Shown piece after piece: positions 44,199 to 53,206 of a stretch of DNA of 64,000 nt. The DNA lies in contig CAJXPQ010000003.1 of assembly GCA_913058265.1 (NCBI GenBank), positions 124,001-188,000 on the forward strand. Direction: 5' to 3'. Origin of the DNA: an uncultured Oligoflexia bacterium. GTDB lineage: Bacteria > Bdellovibrionota > Bacteriovoracia > Bacteriovoracales > Bacteriovoracaceae. Both the position numbers and the translations under genes were made by a program. The notes beneath the pieces were generated by a model, which saw only the letters and a program-made list of their open reading frames with translations, did no database searches and had not been told where the DNA came from. Within the stretch, counting starts at the first letter, position 1. Each line of letters opens with the position of its first letter.

Positions 44199-44744
44199 AT
44201 GAATTTTGAAGGTCACACGTCTGAAAAGTCTGAGTATAAGTTTAACGAGGTAACATCTATTACTGGTGTGAAGCCTTATGTACTTAGATTTTGGGAAACT
44301 GAATTTGAAGAAATCAGTCCTAAGATTAATGAAGATGGTGATAAGTTCTATTCCAAAACAGATCTAGATAAAATTAAAAGAATAAAAGCATTGCTCTTCG
44401 CAGACAAACTCTCTATTCCTGAAGCAAAATTAGCGCTTTGTAAGGAACTGGAGAGCATAAAGGTAGCAGAAGCAGTTGCAGAAACGATTGCTATAGAAGA
44501 GACGGGCGTCTCTTCTGTTGGTCAAGTTACTAACTTAGATACAGCAAGTAAAAATGTGGCAACTCAGTTAAGTTCTCTTGATATGATGAAGGCCGCACTA
44601 GAGCAGGACTTATCTGAGCATCAAAGAGTGGCCTATAAGAGCCAAATTAATGACCAGGAAGTTCTTAAGTTGGTTCAGGCAAAAAAGAAACTTTCATCTG
44701 TTCTAACGAAAGTGAATCAAATCATTACTGATAACCAGTGGTAA
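44199..44744 (+). CDS. MerR-family regulator
   Basis: A 181-aa protein. Residues ~15-80 are a MerR winged helix ('YKFNEVTSITGVKPYVLRFWETEFEEISP', 'FYSKTDLDKIKRIKALLF', 'LSIPEAKLAL'). The remaining ~100 residues are helical and acidic with no Cys cluster or ligand domain, so it is not a metal sensor. MerR genes placed after ihfA are common. The target is unknown. Confidence 0.85.
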   Translation: MNFEGHTSEKSEYKFNEVTSITGVKPYVLRFWETEFEEISPKINEDGDKFYSKTDLDKIKRIKALLFADKLSIPEAKLALCKELESIKVAEAVAETIAIEETGVSSVGQVTNLDTASKNVATQLSSLDMMKAALEQDLSEHQRVAYKSQINDQEVLKLVQAKKKLSSVLTKVNQIITDNQW

Positions 44745-44819
44745 CAATCTAAAAAGTATCGGTCAAACTCATTTCAATTTATATTATTATGCTTTGGTTG
44801 GTATTCGTAAACAGCTTGT

Positions 44820-45758
44820 TTACCTTGCAGATGTAAATTTAGGTGAGCCAAACTTTCCTGAAACTTCAATTTGATAGTAATTATCTTTTTTATCAAACTT
44901 TCCAAGTAAAATATTTGTCCAAGCGTATTTCTCTTGAAACTTAGGGGATAGCGCCAGTTCACCTCTTATTTTGAGAGTAGACTCTTTAATCCTTCTCATT
45001 TTGAGTTTACTAGAACCTTTAAAGTTAGCAATAATAGCTGATCCGTCCTTACCAAGTGTAAACTGCTTTAGTTCAAGACTAGATCCATTTTTGAGCTCAG
45101 CTTGAAGAAGCATATTTCCAATATCAATTGTTCCAATCTTAAAAATCTGAATATTTTGTCCCGGAATCTTAAAGTCCTTAGAGGCCACATTAAGTTTTAA
45201 GTTTGCAATTTGACCAGCGTAAGTAAGTTGGGTGTAAACATTGGACAGGTGAATATGGCCTGCAACCTTAAAGTTTTTTTGAAGTTTACCTATATCTGCA
45301 AGATTAATAACATTCCAGTTTTGTTGATCCTTAGGATCATTTTTTATATGAACTGTAATGGATGAAAAACCTACAATAAGCTTAGCATCGATTGGTGACG
45401 TACCATATTGAGTTTTTAGTCTCATGGCAAAACCCAGAGGAGAAAAACTTGGACCTTGAAGGTAGAGTGCCGTTTTTTCTAGGTTTATATCTTGGGAGAG
45501 GTTGGTACACCTTCTTGGAATTAAAAGGTTACTGAGTTCAATTCTTGGGGCAAAAAATTTAAACTCATAATTCGAATATTTTATTGGGCAACCACTGGAC
45601 GTGATAGCCTTTTGAATAACAGCATCAAACTTATCACCAATGGGGATTACGCTTACGAGCACAAGAAAGCAAATACACAGTGCTGTGATTATCCATTTAG
45701 CCTTAAAAAGATGTTTGTATGTATAGTCAATGTTATCTAGGTCTTGATTCTGATCCAT
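44820..45758 (-). CDS. gspN: type II secretion protein GspN-like
   Basis: A 312-aa protein with one N-terminal membrane helix (~20-44) and a large periplasmic beta-rich domain ('IELSNLLIPRRC', 'INLEKTALYLQGPSFSPL'), as in GspN of delta-type T2SS. It ends the operon, 5 nt after gspM. GspN is an accessory inner-membrane protein and is absent from many systems. Sequence conservation is low, so the name rests partly on position and size. Confidence 0.7.
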   Translation of the reverse strand: MDQNQDLDNIDYTYKHLFKAKWIITALCICFLVLVSVIPIGDKFDAVIQKAITSSGCPIKYSNYEFKFFAPRIELSNLLIPRRCTNLSQDINLEKTALYLQGPSFSPLGFAMRLKTQYGTSPIDAKLIVGFSSITVHIKNDPKDQQNWNVINLADIGKLQKNFKVAGHIHLSNVYTQLTYAGQIANLKLNVASKDFKIPGQNIQIFKIGTIDIGNMLLQAELKNGSSLELKQFTLGKDGSAIIANFKGSSKLKMRRIKESTLKIRGELALSPKFQEKYAWTNILLGKFDKKDNYYQIEVSGKFGSPKFTSAR

Positions 45759-45763
45759 ATATC

Positions 45764-46390
45764 TTATTCTTCTTCATTCAATTGAACTTTACTATAGTGT
45801 CCAACACCTAACTCGCCACGAAGCAAGTTGTTATCTTTAAATTTTTCAATGTGAAATGTATTAATTTTATAATTATCAATGAAAAGAAGTCTTCGCATAA
45901 ATGCAAAAAGATTATTATCAGTTAGATCCTTGAATGCAATAGTGGCCGTGACTTCATTAACGCCATCGATTTCAACTAAGTTAAAGTCCGTAATATTTGC
46001 ATTAGCAGCATCAACTCCAACAGCACCTAGTATTGATGATAGTTTTGAGTTGAGGATACCTTTGTTTGTTACCGGTTGACCAAAAACAGAATTTGCTTTG
46101 GAGTGTAATTGTTTTGTCTGACTTGTGATTGTGGCAGCATCTGAGATATATGATTCATATCGGGCCAATTCAGATTTTTTTCCAGAATAGTATGAGTAGC
46201 TAATTAATAAAAAAATGAGTGGGATAAGAAAGGTAAGTACCATTAAAACGAACTTAGAAATGGCTTGTTGCCATTCTTCTAGGACATTATATTGATCAAC
46301 AACTTTTTGATGCATGGGAAGAGCTTTGAATTTCTCTACAAGATCAAATGAAAAAATATCAATGTTCTTCATAATTAAGAACTTTTTCAT
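45764..46390 (-). CDS. gspM: type II secretion protein GspM-like
   Basis: A 208-aa bitopic protein. A cytoplasmic segment of ~50 residues is followed by a membrane helix (FVLMVLTFLIPLIFLLISYSYY), a short coiled coil and a ferredoxin-like periplasmic domain ('ITDFNLVEIDGVNEVTATIAFKDL'). GspM partners GspL in the inner-membrane platform. GGAGGAAAATA precedes ATG 46390, whose A overlaps the gspL stop (TAATG). Confidence 0.8.
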   Translation of the reverse strand: MKKFLIMKNIDIFSFDLVEKFKALPMHQKVVDQYNVLEEWQQAISKFVLMVLTFLIPLIFLLISYSYYSGKKSELARYESYISDAATITSQTKQLHSKANSVFGQPVTNKGILNSKLSSILGAVGVDAANANITDFNLVEIDGVNEVTATIAFKDLTDNNLFAFMRRLLFIDNYKINTFHIEKFKDNNLLRGELGVGHYSKVQLNEEE

Positions 46391-48006
46391 TATTTTCCTC
46401 CAGAGGCTGCAAGTATTAAAGTCATATCTTCTTTGTTTAGCTCTATGGTCCAGCCAAGTTTTTTGTCATTCTCAAACTTGGTTTGAATTGACTTTAAAGT
46501 TGGCTCATCATTGCCTTTTATAATAAGGTTGATCTCTTTATCCTCATCAACAATAAACTTAATAATTTCGATCTCTGTTGATTCAATTGCAGAAATTACG
46601 GACGCGAAGAAAGTTAGTGCTCCAGGCTTAAGAGTATCCTTGATAATAGCAACTTCTTTTTGTATCGCTAATTTTTTTCTCTTAAATAGTTTTTCAACCT
46701 TTAAGAGATCATTTGGGCTAACTTTTTTTCTTGCAAATGCTTTCTTCAGTTTACTGTTAGTATTTAATTGTTTGTCCTGCATTCTTTGATGAACAACTTT
46801 CTTTGCTTTATCTATATTTCCATTTAGACCGAAGCCTTGAACAATAAAAAAGAATGATAGCATAAGAGTTAGAATTGCAACTCTTGTGGATACAAAAGCC
46901 ATACTATGAAGAGGTAAGTCGGTAGATGATTCCAGTACATAGTCATCTTTTAAGAAATTAATCATCTTTGATTTTGTAGGAACATTTAATACTAAAGCTA
47001 CAACTTGAGAGAAACGATTTCGATATTTAGGGTCGGCTTCTATATTAGAATCATTTACAAATTTATAGGGATCAAAGAATTGCACCGAACTATTGATTTT
47101 TGAGGATAGATAGTTTTGTATGTTTTTAATATTTGCAGATCCACCACAAATATAAACTTCCTGAACTCTTACCCCGTGAGTTACTCGATACCCAATATCC
47201 CAGCGCTTAATTTCGTGCATTAAAGGCTGGAGAGTTGCATCCATCATTTTTGCAAATTCTCTTTGGTTATCATTTACTTGTTCATATTGGTCTTCTAGTA
47301 ATAGAAAAGAGTTTTGATGTTTATATAGTGTAGCTTCTTCTGTTGAAATCGAATATGTTTTACTTATGGATTCAGTAATAGTAACCCCTGCCACATATGA
47401 GTGGTGGTTACTAACTAGCTTGCCCTTATAGAAGTAAAAACTTCGTGTGGCATGGTGACCTATGTCAATAATACAAAAAGATTCCGGAAAAGAATCAATG
47501 TTTTGTGTAACTAAACCTGCAAGCGATGACACATCCGTTGTTAAAACTTTTGGCTTAATCGTTTTTGCTCTTAGTATATTGAAAAAGCTATCAAAGTTAG
47601 CTCTCTTGACGACTGCAACAACTGCTTCTGAGTTTGTCTTTCCAACATTTAAACTTTCGGCCCAGTGACAATCTTGAAGTGAGAAAGGTAAGTCTTCTTC
47701 AATTTGAAAAGGGAGCATCGCCAAGGCAGTTTTCTTGTTTTTTACAGGTAGAGATAGAAAGCGTGTAGAAATAATATCTGGTGGAAGAGTCATAAAAATT
47801 TGAATGTCTTCATCAAACTTTACTATGTACTCTGTGATAATATCAATCTGATTTGTCCATAGCTTGTCAGCTTCAAGACTAGGGGCGAGGGAATTGTAGT
47901 CAGTAACTATCTCATCAGACTCAAGTAATATAATGTCTTTTCTATCAATTTGATAGGTGAGAAATTTAACTGAATAACTACCAAGTTCTATTGCAATTCC
48001 AAGCAT
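46390..48006 (-). CDS. gspL: type II secretion protein GspL/PilM-like
   Basis: A 538-aa protein. Residues ~1-310 are an actin-like ATPase fold resembling PilM and the GspL cytoplasmic domain ('GIAIELGSYSVKFLTYQI', 'FCIIDIGHHATRSFYFYKG', 'VYICGGSANIKNIQNYL'). A membrane helix follows (~360-385, 'ILTLMLSFFFIVQGFG'), then coiled coil and a small periplasmic domain. GspL anchors the GspE ATPase to the inner membrane. The PilM-like phosphate motifs are better kept than in typical GspL. It sits between gspK and gspM. Confidence 0.85.
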   Translation of the reverse strand: MLGIAIELGSYSVKFLTYQIDRKDIILLESDEIVTDYNSLAPSLEADKLWTNQIDIITEYIVKFDEDIQIFMTLPPDIISTRFLSLPVKNKKTALAMLPFQIEEDLPFSLQDCHWAESLNVGKTNSEAVVAVVKRANFDSFFNILRAKTIKPKVLTTDVSSLAGLVTQNIDSFPESFCIIDIGHHATRSFYFYKGKLVSNHHSYVAGVTITESISKTYSISTEEATLYKHQNSFLLLEDQYEQVNDNQREFAKMMDATLQPLMHEIKRWDIGYRVTHGVRVQEVYICGGSANIKNIQNYLSSKINSSVQFFDPYKFVNDSNIEADPKYRNRFSQVVALVLNVPTKSKMINFLKDDYVLESSTDLPLHSMAFVSTRVAILTLMLSFFFIVQGFGLNGNIDKAKKVVHQRMQDKQLNTNSKLKKAFARKKVSPNDLLKVEKLFKRKKLAIQKEVAIIKDTLKPGALTFFASVISAIESTEIEIIKFIVDEDKEINLIIKGNDEPTLKSIQTKFENDKKLGWTIELNKEDMTLILAASGGK

Positions 48007-48049
48007 ATATATATTCTAGTTGATGCATTGTGCTTATAAAAGAAAAAAA

Positions 48050-49420
48050 TTAACTTATAATGATTTCTACGATTCGAGGCTCTAGTAGTTGAGTCTTTTG
48101 TTCAGTCTCGGTTCCACCCTCTGTTCCGCTTTCTGTTCCGCTTTCTGTTCCGCTTTCAGTTTCACTTTCGGTTCCACTCTCGGTTTCACTCTCGGTTCCA
48201 CTCTCAGTTCCACTTTCAGTCTCTCCTTCTGCGTCAGCTTTTTTCTTTCTTGGGAGAGGCTGCGCCGGTATGACTACATATGCAGTGATTGTGTAAGACG
48301 CTCTATCATTCTTAGCAGAGCTAATAATTTTAAAGAGAGTGGGTGTAGGTCCAAACTCAATACCTAGCTTTTTAAAGCTTGCAAATAGTTCATCAAAAGT
48401 AGATTCAGTTACAATAGTTCCTATCTTAACGATATAATTTTTAAAGTCTTCAATGCCATTATAATACTTTGGATCTTCTGGATCATCTTTGTACTTAAAA
48501 TACTCTGCAACTTCATCTTCTGTAATTTCCGGGAAGAGGAGTTTAAGCATTTTGTCCGTTAGCTGGTTAAGATCAATCATTATTGCACCATGAACAGTAA
48601 ATTCATTTTGAACGAGTCCTACAAGGTCATCTGTCCAACTTGGAAGCGTATACAACTCACTAAAGCTAACCAATGGAGAGAACTTTGGCCTGATGGAAAT
48701 TCTTGTGAAGTTGGATATGGCCCCTCCAGAATCTTCAAGAGAATCTTTGTCGCTGATATAGACTTTGAGCTCATTCATAAGGTCGTTAACATCGAGAGCA
48801 CTGTATTTTGCATAAAAAACATCATCAGTTTCAGACTTTTGCTTGATACTATTATTTAGAGAAGTATAGAGTTGGTTCTCTGCAGAGTACTCCTCTGTTT
48901 CTTCTTGAGTTGGCTTTTGATCTTCTGGAATGTCAGTGCTTTGCGCCTCAAGTAACATTGAGAAGCGTAGCATATTAATATTAATCTTATTTGAAATATT
49001 ATTTATTGTGAGTTGGAATGTTCCATCTAGAGTAACGTCTTCATGAAATTTCTTAATAGCATCTTTTTGAATCGCGTTCATAGTTGAAGTAACAGGGATA
49101 GGATAAATAAAGGGAAAGTTCCAGATGATGTCTAAAGTTTCTTGCTTCACATTTTTTTTAGCCGCTTCATTTTTTTGTAGGAAGTTAAAGGCTTCTTTAT
49201 AGAGTCTAAGTCTTGTCATCGCAAACTTTAGACCAGACTCTGCAGTTAACCTTGATTTAGCTTTTTTTTCAATATTATAAACTTTTAACTTAGAGATATT
49301 TGTGTCAAATGTGAAGTTGATCATTATTGGAGCAAGTAATGCCACTGCAGAAAGAACCATCATAATGGCCACGCTTCCATTTGAGTTGTCGAGAATCGTT
49401 TGCTTTTTCAGCTTATTCAC
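48050..49420 (-). CDS. gspK: type II secretion minor pseudopilin GspK with a repeat tail
   Basis: The start is taken at GTG 49420, preceded by GAGGG and overlapping the gspJ stop; a GTG at 49453 would add 11 residues. The N-terminus has the pseudopilin helix 'NSNGSVAIMMVLSAVALLAPIMI'. The large central domain has the GspK pattern ('INNISNKININMLRF', 'FSELYTLPSWTDD'). The last ~55 residues are dominated by ESGTESGTESET repeats encoded by a 12-nt tandem tract. GspK caps the pseudopilus tip with GspI and GspJ. The acidic Ser/Thr tail is not usual. Confidence 0.85.
   Translation of the reverse strand: MNKLKKQTILDNSNGSVAIMMVLSAVALLAPIMINFTFDTNISKLKVYNIEKKAKSRLTAESGLKFAMTRLRLYKEAFNFLQKNEAAKKNVKQETLDIIWNFPFIYPIPVTSTMNAIQKDAIKKFHEDVTLDGTFQLTINNISNKININMLRFSMLLEAQSTDIPEDQKPTQEETEEYSAENQLYTSLNNSIKQKSETDDVFYAKYSALDVNDLMNELKVYISDKDSLEDSGGAISNFTRISIRPKFSPLVSFSELYTLPSWTDDLVGLVQNEFTVHGAIMIDLNQLTDKMLKLLFPEITEDEVAEYFKYKDDPEDPKYYNGIEDFKNYIVKIGTIVTESTFDELFASFKKLGIEFGPTPTLFKIISSAKNDRASYTITAYVVIPAQPLPRKKKADAEGETESGTESGTESETESGTESETESGTESGTESGTEGGTETEQKTQLLEPRIVEIIIS
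48109..48228. repeat. 12-nt tandem repeat inside gspK
   Basis: About ten imperfect copies of a 12-nt unit (variants of CTGTTCCGCTTT and CGGTTCCACTCT on the plus strand) encode E-S-G-T/E-S-E-T on the minus strand. Three adjacent units (48121-48156) are identical, so the tract may still be changing length. The 12-nt period keeps the frame. Confidence 0.9.
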
Positions 49421-50318
49421 TTTCACCCTCGCTATTTGTCCCGGAGTCTCCACTCGTACTGGATGTTCCTGTCCCTCCAGTAGTCGTCTTATTTAAAAAC
49501 TTATACATATCTTCCGGAGTAAAGTCAGGAAAGAGTGGTCTGAAAATTCTTTCAGTAACCTTTTCAAGATTATCAGTATCCATGTACTTCAGATTTACTT
49601 TTACCGCCCTAATTAAGTTCGCGCCATTCTTTATAATATCGAGATTGTCTGTGAATTTTTGTGTTTCAGCATTCCAGAATTCAAACTCAAGGCTTATGAC
49701 TTTTCTCATTAAAACTTGTTGTTTGATATCATCCCAGTCGATTTTTTCATCGGAGAAAATATCATTAGGTTGAAAATTACGAATAAGTTTGAAGGTTCCT
49801 TTCGAGGTCTCCTCATCGGCATTGCCCTCATCGTTGCGATCATCATCATTCTCAATAGTATATCGAATCCAAGCAAAATGTGATTGCTTGATATCTTGAA
49901 ATTTTCTTCTATTACTTAAGCTTAAGAATTCAAATGTGCTTTTTTCTGGATTTTTGAAAAGTGGAATGGGGATACCTTCATAACTGACAGTAGAGAAGCG
50001 ACTATTGTTTGTATATGAATCAATAATTCTATTATAGGCTTCGCCTTCTTCTTCTGTCATACCTGCTGGACTCATTGCTTGGCTGAAGTAAAGGGGAGTA
50101 TACAGCTGAGATATGTCCCATTCTAGTCGGGCCATTGCTGTTTCTACTTGTAAAAGCTCTCTGTCTTCTTCTGTGACACGTATCACAGTATCTTGGGATG
50201 ATTGCGTAAACTGAATGATTGTTAGCATAATCATTGAGATTATTGTAAGGCCTATAAGTACTTCTATTAAAGATAGCCCTTTGTTGTTTCGAATTTTAAA
50301 TAAGTTTACATTCTTCAT
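49413..50318 (-). CDS. gspJ: type II secretion minor pseudopilin GspJ
   Basis: A 301-aa protein. The class III signal is RNNKG|LSLIEVLIGLTIISMI, with Glu at position +5. 'ITVRVTEEDRELLQVETAMARLEWDISQLYTPL'-type sequence follows, as in GspJ. The C-terminus has a Thr/Gly/Ser-rich tail (TTTGGTGTSSTSGDSG), echoing the repeat tail of GspK. It is adjacent to gspI (no gap) and overlaps gspK. Confidence 0.88.
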   Translation of the reverse strand: MKNVNLFKIRNNKGLSLIEVLIGLTIISMIMLTIIQFTQSSQDTVIRVTEEDRELLQVETAMARLEWDISQLYTPLYFSQAMSPAGMTEEEGEAYNRIIDSYTNNSRFSTVSYEGIPIPLFKNPEKSTFEFLSLSNRRKFQDIKQSHFAWIRYTIENDDDRNDEGNADEETSKGTFKLIRNFQPNDIFSDEKIDWDDIKQQVLMRKVISLEFEFWNAETQKFTDNLDIIKNGANLIRAVKVNLKYMDTDNLEKVTERIFRPLFPDFTPEDMYKFLNKTTTGGTGTSSTSGDSGTNSEGESE

Positions 50319-50864
50319 TTATAACCCAAAATTTGTATCAAGCTTAGCATCTTTATTCTCAACCCAAGCATTAAGCTCATACTCTTCTCCCGTTAGAGAG
50401 TTAGTAATAATGACTTTTACTTGCCATAGAACCCCTTCGATATTCTTTTTGAGCTTTTCGAAAACCATTTTTTCTAATCTCTTGGAGCCTGAATCTTCTT
50501 CGTAAGGATTATCATCTTCTGATTTACCCATTATCGCCGATAGGTCAGGAAGTAACATCTTCTTATACTCAATTGTGTATTTATAGTTTTCATAACCTTC
50601 AACTTCGATCTCACCTGTATCAGGATCATTTTCAGTTGCATTGGTAAATTTAAGTCTTGAAATCAAGACTTCATTCATTTTTAATTCTGCAAGATTATGT
50701 AGTGCCAGGTCTTCAGCAAGTATCGCTGAGCTTGTAACATTAGATGATTGGATAGATATGATACTGACTGCAAATACAGAAAAAATAAGTAGCGCTATCA
50801 TGACCTCAACTAAAGCAAAGCCTGTTTGTGCAATTTTAAGATTTATTTTTAATCCTTTAACCAT
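50319..50864 (-). CDS. gspI: type II secretion minor pseudopilin GspI
   Basis: A 181-aa protein. The prepilin signal is 'AQTG|FALVEVMIALLIFSVF' with the +5 Glu. 'SAILAEDLALHNLAELKMNEVL' matches the second conserved helix of GspI. An acidic insertion (KSEDDNPYEEDSGSK) makes it longer than the usual ~125 aa. It overlaps gspH by 16 nt. Confidence 0.88.
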   Translation of the reverse strand: MVKGLKINLKIAQTGFALVEVMIALLIFSVFAVSIISIQSSNVTSSAILAEDLALHNLAELKMNEVLISRLKFTNATENDPDTGEIEVEGYENYKYTIEYKKMLLPDLSAIMGKSEDDNPYEEDSGSKRLEKMVFEKLKKNIEGVLWQVKVIITNSLTGEEYELNAWVENKDAKLDTNFGL

Positions 50865-51553
50865 TTATCTACTACTTCCTTACTTTTTACTTCGAGACTG
50901 TATTCCATATTGTTTAGCTCCGTCTCTGATAGGAGATAGAACTCTGTTTGTGTTCTATCCTCAAAAGGAGAAACTGATAAAGTCGCAACCTCTTGTTCAT
51001 TATAAAATACAATTAAGGCGCTGTCTCTTTCTCCTGTGGGGTAAAAGTAAATATTTGCATGTCCTGAGTCAATAATGTCAGGAGTGTAGGTGGTCACAAG
51101 TCCGTATACTGAGACCCCTTCATCTAAAAGCTCGTTGGATGATTGAAATTCTTCAACTTTAATAAACTGAGAGTCTAGTTTTTCCATTTTTTTGAGCTGA
51201 GTTTCTCGCTCTTTTATAGAAAGTCTAGAGAGGTCTACAGTTTGAGGAAGTACGAGGTCAGCTCCTTGTCCATACTCAATGGAGTACTCTACGGGCTCGG
51301 CATCAAGGTCGATATGAATTCTGACAATTGAATTTCTTAGAATTGATTCATTAGTTGCAAACCTTATGGCGCGCTCAATTTTAGAGATAGAGTTCTCAAG
51401 GTACTCTCTTGATGAACCACTAACATTTGCAACGAGTGTGAATATAAGACCTATTAATGATAGAGCAACAAGGATTTCAACGATTGTGAATCCCTTGTTG
51501 CTTTTAAGTGTATTTTTAAAAATCTTAGAGATCGTTACTGTTAATATCGGCAT
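50849..51553 (-). CDS. gspH: type II secretion minor pseudopilin GspH
   Basis: The start is taken at ATG 51553 (MPILTVTISKIFKN...), which overlaps the end of gspG; an in-frame start at 51568 would add 5 residues. The prepilin motif is 'SNKG|FTIVEILVALSLIGLIFTL'. The body is beta-rich ('LRNSIVRIHIDLDAEPVEYSIEYG'). At ~234 aa it is longer than E. coli GspH (~170). Confidence 0.82.
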   Translation of the reverse strand: MPILTVTISKIFKNTLKSNKGFTIVEILVALSLIGLIFTLVANVSGSSREYLENSISKIERAIRFATNESILRNSIVRIHIDLDAEPVEYSIEYGQGADLVLPQTVDLSRLSIKERETQLKKMEKLDSQFIKVEEFQSSNELLDEGVSVYGLVTTYTPDIIDSGHANIYFYPTGERDSALIVFYNEQEVATLSVSPFEDRTQTEFYLLSETELNNMEYSLEVKSKEVVDKWLKD

Positions 51554-51974
51554 CCCAGCCTTCACCACCTTCTAGACCATCAACGCCTAAAGAGATAATT
51601 GTATATTTTCTACCATCTGATTCATATTCATAAGGAGTTCCCCATGGATCATCAGGGATTTTACCGTCTTGGATGAATCCGTTTGGTGGATATCTTTTAC
51701 ATAGTCTTCCACTAGTAGGAGCTGCAGTAAGAGCTTCTAGTCCTTGATCAGAGTCAGGGTAACTTAAACATTTTCTTTTATAATCTAAAAGGATTTTTCC
51801 TAGATTTTTAATTTGGAGCTTTGTTGTTTCTGTTTCACCTTCTCGAAGGCTATCCATAACATTACTCACAACCAGGGTACCAACAACACCTAGTAAGGTG
51901 ATGGCAATGAGGATTTCAACTAAACTCATCCCCACTTGGCTTCTGAGCATTGTCTTTACATTGTTCTTGAGCAT
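51525..51974 (-). CDS. gspG: type II secretion major pseudopilin GspG
   Basis: A 149-aa protein, standard length. The prepilin site is 'SQVG|MSLVEILIAITLLGVVG'. The major-pseudopilin signature is clear: 'YPDSDQGLEALTAAP', 'GFIQDGKIPDDPWGTPYEY', 'IISLGVDGLEGGEGWDADI'. The last part carries the calcium-binding loop. It forms the pseudopilus shaft. It is 18 nt after gspF. Confidence 0.95.
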   Translation of the reverse strand: MLKNNVKTMLRSQVGMSLVEILIAITLLGVVGTLVVSNVMDSLREGETETTKLQIKNLGKILLDYKRKCLSYPDSDQGLEALTAAPTSGRLCKRYPPNGFIQDGKIPDDPWGTPYEYESDGRKYTIISLGVDGLEGGEGWDADINSNDL

Positions 51975-51992
51975 AACTGTCTCCTATGTGTT

Positions 51993-53204
51993 CTATCTTG
52001 CTTGGTTAAGTTTCATCATTGGAAGTATAACAGAAAGAACAATAAAGAACACTGTAATTCCCATACCAACAATCATGAATGGCTCTAATAGTGACGTTAA
52101 TCCATTAATTTTTGAATCAACCTGGTTTTCGTAATTATCTGAAACTATAGTTAGCATTTCTTCAACTTCACCTGATCGTTCACCTAGAGTAATCATATGT
52201 GTAACCATACTTGGAAAATAACCACTATCGGCAAGTGGAGTAGCAAGAGATCTACCTTCTTTAACAGATTCAGCTGCACTATCCACGGCCGCTTTCATAT
52301 GAACGTTAGGGATTAAGTTTTTAACAATTCTTAAGGCGACTAGGATTGGTACTCCAGAACCTAGAAGTGTTGATAGAGTTGAGCAAAAGCGACTGACATT
52401 AACCATTTGTACAATAGTTCCAAAAACAGGAACGACTAGCGTGAACTTATGCCACTTCAATTCACCTTTCTCGGTGTGCTTCCATTTAATAAATAACCAT
52501 GTAAGAGAAAAGAGTATAATAGGAATTGCCCACCAATAATTAAGCATGAAATTCGAGATCGCGATGCTTATTTTGGTTGGCACTGGAAGTTCCATTTTCA
52601 TAGATGTAAATATTTTTGCCAACTTTGGAATGACGAAAATGAAGATACCAGAAATTAATAGAAAACCTACCACTATCATAACGATAGGGTACATCATGGC
52701 ACCTTTAATTTTACTTATTAATTTCATCTGTGCTTCGGTGAAGTCTGCAAGCCTTAAGAGAACAATTTCTAGATTCCCGGACTCTTCTCCGGCCTCAACC
52801 ATGTTTACATATACATTGGTGAAGACTTTCGGATGTTTGGCAAGTGCTTGAGCAAGGGAAGCCCCTTCATTAACATCTTGTTTAATTTCTGAAAGAACTA
52901 TTTTTAAATGTTCGTTATCAACTTGATCTTGAAGTGCTGAAAAAGCCTCAACAATCTGAATTTTTGCTTTTATGAGAGTTGCTAGTTGCCTTGTCATTAA
53001 AGCGAGGTCTTCAACTCCAACTTTTTTACTAAATGTGACTGTGGATTTCGATTGACCATCTTTAGATTTTTTTTCTGAGATGGTAACAATCATCACGCCT
53101 TCTGCGCGCACTTTTTGCTTTGCCTGCAAAACACTCTCAGCAGTAACAGTGCTCTTTACTTCTTTTCCGCTTGAATTAATCCCTTTATATTGGAACATTG
53201 GCAT
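51993..53204 (-). CDS. gspF: type II secretion inner-membrane protein GspF
   Basis: A 403-aa protein with two copies of the T2SSF domain. The N-terminal cytoplasmic part ('FQYKGINSSGKEVKSTVTAES') is followed by 'LALMTRQLATLIKAKIQIVEA' and later 'FCSTLSTLLGSGVPILVAL'. There are three membrane helices, the last ending 'PFMIVGMGITVFFIVLSVILPMM'. It is the platform core that couples GspE to pseudopilus growth. It starts 2 nt after gspE. Confidence 0.95.
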   Translation of the reverse strand: MPMFQYKGINSSGKEVKSTVTAESVLQAKQKVRAEGVMIVTISEKKSKDGQSKSTVTFSKKVGVEDLALMTRQLATLIKAKIQIVEAFSALQDQVDNEHLKIVLSEIKQDVNEGASLAQALAKHPKVFTNVYVNMVEAGEESGNLEIVLLRLADFTEAQMKLISKIKGAMMYPIVMIVVGFLLISGIFIFVIPKLAKIFTSMKMELPVPTKISIAISNFMLNYWWAIPIILFSLTWLFIKWKHTEKGELKWHKFTLVVPVFGTIVQMVNVSRFCSTLSTLLGSGVPILVALRIVKNLIPNVHMKAAVDSAAESVKEGRSLATPLADSGYFPSMVTHMITLGERSGEVEEMLTIVSDNYENQVDSKINGLTSLLEPFMIVGMGITVFFIVLSVILPMMKLNQAR

Positions 53205-53206
53205 AG

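Noticed and set aside
44745-44819. tRNA or small RNA in the gap after the MerR gene
   Set aside because: No T-loop (GTTCRAATC) or acceptor pairing is seen; the gap is AT-rich and without a strong hairpin.
48089-48367. Plus-strand ORF opposite gspK, rich in Ser and Phe
   Set aside because: It is a shadow of the 12-nt repeat in gspK, with no ribosome site and low-complexity sequence.
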